This document shows positions 5,756 to 8,588 of a stretch of DNA of 8,588 nucleotides, piece after piece (the stretch's first letter is position 1; each line of letters starts with the position of its first letter). The stretch covers positions 1 to 8,588 of the forward strand of contig JANXVS010000035.1 of NCBI GenBank assembly GCA_025351555.1, in the 5' to 3' direction. The notes below the pieces were generated by a model, which was not told where the DNA came from, searched no databases, and saw only the letters and a list, made by a program, of their open reading frames with translations. Made by a program: the position numbers and the translations under genes. Source of the stretch: Pseudomonadota bacterium (lineage in GTDB: Bacteria; Pseudomonadota; Gammaproteobacteria; Xanthomonadales; Rhodanobacteraceae).

Positions 5756-6685
5756 ATGGGAAAGCTGAAATTGCTGATCGATACCGACCCCGGCGTGGAC
5801 GATGCGCTGGCGATTTTGATGGCGCATCGCCATGCCGACGTGGTGGCCTTAAGCATCGCCACCGGCAATGTGCGCCTGGCACATACGGTCGGCAACGCGC
5901 TCAAGCTGATCGAGACGATCGGCGCGCAGACCCCGGTATTTGCCGGTTGTGCGACACCGCTGGTGCTGGCGGCGGCGGATGCCGCCTTCGTGCATGGTGC
6001 CGACGGTTTTGGCGACACCGGTTATTTGCCGAGTACGCGCCAGGCTGAAAGCGAGCACGCGGCGCAGGCGATCCTGCGCCTGTCGCATGCGCATGCCGGC
6101 GAGCTGGTCTTCGTGGCGATGGCGCCGCTGACCAATCTCGCGCTGGCGTTGAAGCTCGATGCGACCTTGCCGCAGCGCATCGCCAGGCTGGTGATCATGG
6201 GCGGCGCGGTGACCGGCTGCGGCAATACGCACCGGGTGCCGGCTGAATTCAATATCGGCTTCGATCCGGAAGCCGCGCATGTAGTTTTTTCCACTTGGCC
6301 GCATTTTACCCTTGTGGATTGGGAAGCTACGCTGCGCCACGGCGTTGCGTTTGAAACAATGGAACGCTGGTTGGCTGCGGATAATCCGCAAGCGCACTTT
6401 TTTGCGGCAATCTCGCGCCGCACCCGTGAGTGGACGCGCACGCGAGGCCGGCCGCGATTGATGGTGGCCGATGCGCTGGCGATGGCGGTGGCGTTGCAAC
6501 CGGACATCGTCACCCGCGCCGAGGATCATCACGTCGCGGTTGAACTTACCGGAACCCTGACGCGCGGCGCGACCGTCGTCGATTGGGAAAATCGCTTCGG
6601 CAACGCCGCGAACGCGCACATCGTGATGGAGGTGGATCAGGTGCGCTTCGAGGCGCTGGTCGCGTCCGCGCTTGGCGCCGGTTGA
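5756..6685 (+). CDS. Nucleoside hydrolase (IunH/RihA-C superfamily)
   Basis: This enzyme family cleaves the N-glycosidic bond of ribonucleosides to free base plus ribose, feeding salvage. The start ATG at 5756 has GGGGAG ending three bases upstream and gives 309 residues, normal for the family; the TTG at 5711 directly after the recG stop lacks a site. The N-terminal calcium/ribose-binding signature DTDPGVDDA is at residues 9-17, a conserved asparagine is in TGN (N38), and AEFNIGFDPEAAHVVF (163-178) supplies E164 and N166, matching E166 and N168 of Crithidia IU-NH. A late aspartate, D239, matches the metal ligand D242. The residue before it, which is the leaving-group-activating His241 in Crithidia, is Ala238 here. 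The C-terminal pattern DALAMAVAL plus TRGATVVDW resembles a divergent subgroup, so the substrate (purine, pyrimidine or modified nucleoside) cannot be named. It lies 45 nt after recG and probably ends that operon. Confidence 0.88.
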   Translation: MGKLKLLIDTDPGVDDALAILMAHRHADVVALSIATGNVRLAHTVGNALKLIETIGAQTPVFAGCATPLVLAAADAAFVHGADGFGDTGYLPSTRQAESEHAAQAILRLSHAHAGELVFVAMAPLTNLALALKLDATLPQRIARLVIMGGAVTGCGNTHRVPAEFNIGFDPEAAHVVFSTWPHFTLVDWEATLRHGVAFETMERWLAADNPQAHFFAAISRRTREWTRTRGRPRLMVADALAMAVALQPDIVTRAEDHHVAVELTGTLTRGATVVDWENRFGNAANAHIVMEVDQVRFEALVASALGAG

Positions 6686-6691
6686 AGCTTC

Positions 6692-8588
6692 TTACGGCTG
6701 CTTGGCGCTGACGTCACCTTTCAGATAACGATCGAACCAGGCGACCGTGCGCTCCAGCGCATCGATCTGGTTTTCGCGCTTGGCGAAGCCGTGGCCTTCG
6801 CCGGCGTAGTAGTGCGCATCGACCGTGCCGCCTTGCGCCTTGATGCTGGCCACGACCTGTTCGGCTTCCTCTTTCGGCACGCGGATGTCGTTATCGCCCT
6901 GCAGCACCAGCATCGGCGCGCGGGTCTGCTTGATGAACGTGATCGGCGATGCGGCTTCGTATACTTTTTTATCCTTGACCGGATCGCCAAGCAGCGATTT
7001 CTCGTACTGCTGCAGGAACGGGTCTTCGTGTTCGAACATGGTGAGCCAGCTGATGATCCCATATTGCTCGACGCCGGCGGCCCACACATCCGGTGTCTTC
7101 GCCAGAGCCATCAGGGTCATGTAGCCGCCATAGGAACCGCCGGTGATGCCGATCTTTTTCGCATCGACGTAGCCGGTCGCGGCGATGAATTTCGCGGCAT
7201 AAACCTCATCCTGCAGATCGGCACCGCCCAAGTCCTGGTAGTTTGCTTTCTGGAATGCGATGCCATAACCGGTCGAGCCACGCACGTTCGGCGCGATGCA
7301 GACGTAGCCACGCGAAGCCAGCGCGAGCGCCGTGCGGCTGAAAGTGTCGAAGGTCTGCCCGGTCGGGCCGCCGTGCGGGATCACCACGCCCGGCGCGGAA
7401 CCGTCGCGTTTCAGGTTTGCCGGCAGCCAGACGAATGCGCTGATCACGGTGCCGTCCTCGCTCCGGTAATGCACCAGCTGCGAGCTCGGCAAGGTATTAG
7501 GATCGAGACTGGCTAGCGACGAGCGCGTGAGCTGCATGGCTTTGCCATCAACGCCCACGATCCAGTAATCGGCGGGTGCATTGCTGGCTGTGTGAACGAC
7601 GAGCATGCGGCCATCGGGTGAGAAAATGCGGCCATCGCCCAGCGGAAAACTCACGCCGGGCGGCAGCTCCGCTTTGGCGCTTTTTCCGGAGGCAACGTCG
7701 TAGAGGAAGGTGTCTTCGCGGCCATCGGCGTTGAGAGTCCCCGCGAGGTGTCTGCCGTCCGGCGAAAATTCGCCGGCTTCAGTGTCCCACGCGCTCGAAT
7801 CGAGCCAACGGTAATCGCGTTTGGCGAGATCGTAGAGTGCCGCCTGGTTATGGCCGGAGCGTGCATTCGACGTCAGCGCCAGCAGCTTGCCGTCGGGCGA
7901 TACGCCGCCGAGCGTGATCAGCGTCTGGCCTTTGTGCGGAGTGAGCTCCTCGGCCTTGCCCGAGCCGACCTCGATGCGCCAGACGCTGCTGTCGGTGAAG
8001 CCGGCATTGCCGCGGTTGGCGTAGATGTAGCGTCCGTCGCTGCTCCACGTGACGAGCTGCCAGAGGTGATCGGGGGTTTTTTCGTGCGTGAGCGCGCGCG
8101 GTTTGCGCGTGGACCAGTCGAGCAGCGCGATGTTCGTCACCGAGGCCGTTTTCGGCTTGTGTTCGAACGCGAGCATCTTGCCGTCCGGGGACCAATGCGG
8201 CGAGCTCTCGGAGACGTCATCGCTGGCGGTCAAGTTGATCACCGTGCCGCCTTGCGCCGGCACGGCGAACAGATCGTAGATTTCGCCGCCGCCGCGGTCG
8301 GAATGGAACGCGATCCAGCGGCCATCGGGCGACCACGCGGCACCGCTCTGGCGATCGTCGGATTGGGTGAGCTGGACCGGCCAGCCGCCGGCGGCGGCGA
8401 CCTTCCAGAGGTTGTAGCGTCCGGTGAAATTCGTCGACAGCACGACTTCGCGGCCGTCGGGCGCCCAGGTCGCGCCCAGGTTGCCACGCGTGAAGAACAG
8501 ATCGGCGACCGGCACGGGACGCACTTCCGCGTTTGCCGTCGATGCGAGCGACTTGGGATCAGTCACGGCGCGCTCCGGCGCCGGCACG
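6692..8588 (-). CDS. S9 family serine peptidase (prolyl oligopeptidase/acylaminoacyl-peptidase type), N-terminus outside window
   Basis: The product is an S9-family peptidase that probably trims or degrades oligopeptides, likely in the periplasm. The frame is open to the right edge; the GTG at 8587 is not a credible start, so at least 631 residues are present and the true N-terminus, possibly a signal peptide, is missing. Numbering from 8587, an N-terminal beta-propeller shows seven TolB/PD40-like [WFV][SA]xDG repeats at about 41, 85, 132, 181, 229, 274 and 322, one per blade. The alpha/beta-hydrolase domain (about 370-625) carries HGGP (405-408, oxyanion region), RGSTGYG, the nucleophile elbow GGSYGG with Ser485, LQGDNDIRVP with probable catalytic Asp567, and GEGHGF with His599. 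The triad is complete. The gene is convergent with the nucleoside hydrolase, six bases apart. The S9 call is firm; subfamily and substrate are not determined. Confidence 0.93.
   Translation of the reverse strand, partial: VPAPERAVTDPKSLASTANAEVRPVPVADLFFTRGNLGATWAPDGREVVLSTNFTGRYNLWKVAAAGGWPVQLTQSDDRQSGAAWSPDGRWIAFHSDRGGGEIYDLFAVPAQGGTVINLTASDDVSESSPHWSPDGKMLAFEHKPKTASVTNIALLDWSTRKPRALTHEKTPDHLWQLVTWSSDGRYIYANRGNAGFTDSSVWRIEVGSGKAEELTPHKGQTLITLGGVSPDGKLLALTSNARSGHNQAALYDLAKRDYRWLDSSAWDTEAGEFSPDGRHLAGTLNADGREDTFLYDVASGKSAKAELPPGVSFPLGDGRIFSPDGRMLVVHTASNAPADYWIVGVDGKAMQLTRSSLASLDPNTLPSSQLVHYRSEDGTVISAFVWLPANLKRDGSAPGVVIPHGGPTGQTFDTFSRTALALASRGYVCIAPNVRGSTGYGIAFQKANYQDLGGADLQDEVYAAKFIAATGYVDAKKIGITGGSYGGYMTLMALAKTPDVWAAGVEQYGIISWLTMFEHEDPFLQQYEKSLLGDPVKDKKVYEAASPITFIKQTRAPMLVLQGDNDIRVPKEEAEQVVASIKAQGGTVDAHYYAGEGHGFAKRENQIDALERTVAWFDRYLKGDVSAKQP

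Noticed and set aside
6280..6420. Slightly AT-richer patch with T-runs inside the nucleoside hydrolase
   Set aside because: The reading frame and family motifs continue through it, and the possible stems (CCAC/GTGG, GTAG/CTAC) are short and imperfect, so it is probably local codon variation.
8587..8588. GTG at the right edge as the start of the S9 peptidase
   Set aside because: The frame is simply cut by the window end. The preceding signal or N-terminal region of an S9 peptidase is expected beyond the edge, and no ribosome-binding site can be examined.

Overview
This window is core chromosome from a GC-rich gammaproteobacterium. The gene order rpoZ-spoT-ridA-recG, and protein sequences that follow the E. 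coli family members closely, suggest the Xanthomonadales/Lysobacterales. That placement is an inference from gene order and composition, not from a marker gene.

Layout. At 1-359 (minus strand) lies the 5' part of mlaA (vacJ), an outer-membrane lipoprotein gene that runs off the left edge. A 217-bp divergent spacer (360-576) carries a plausible rpoZ promoter overlapped by a perfect 9-bp inverted repeat. A run of plus-strand genes with short gaps follows: rpoZ (RNA polymerase omega), spoT (ppGpp hydrolase/synthetase), ridA (enamine/imine deaminase), recG (branched-DNA helicase, best start GTG at 3560) and a nucleoside hydrolase of the IunH superfamily. Gaps are 96, 30, 37 and 45 nt, so a single operon is likely. 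A minus-strand S9 prolyl-oligopeptidase-family peptidase (6692 to the right edge) converges on the nucleoside hydrolase with only 6 nt between the stop codons; its N-terminus lies outside the window.

How the genes fit together. Omega and SpoT are the classic stringent-response pair: ppGpp binds RNA polymerase at a site that includes omega, and SpoT sets the ppGpp level. RidA removes reactive enamines made by PLP enzymes, RecG repairs stalled forks, and the nucleoside hydrolase probably feeds nucleobase salvage. mlaA and the S9 peptidase belong to envelope lipid transport and peptide degradation and are separate transcription units.

I found no transposase, phage gene, CRISPR array, RNA gene or defence system, and no strong case for an undescribed multi-gene system. 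The most unusual item is a 78-bp in-frame insertion in recG. It is bracketed by a 9-bp direct repeat and contains palindromes, which resembles a small mobile or palindromic element that has become part of the protein. Lesser points are the absence of gmk next to rpoZ, the inverted repeat on the rpoZ promoter, and a nucleoside hydrolase without the usual catalytic histidine.
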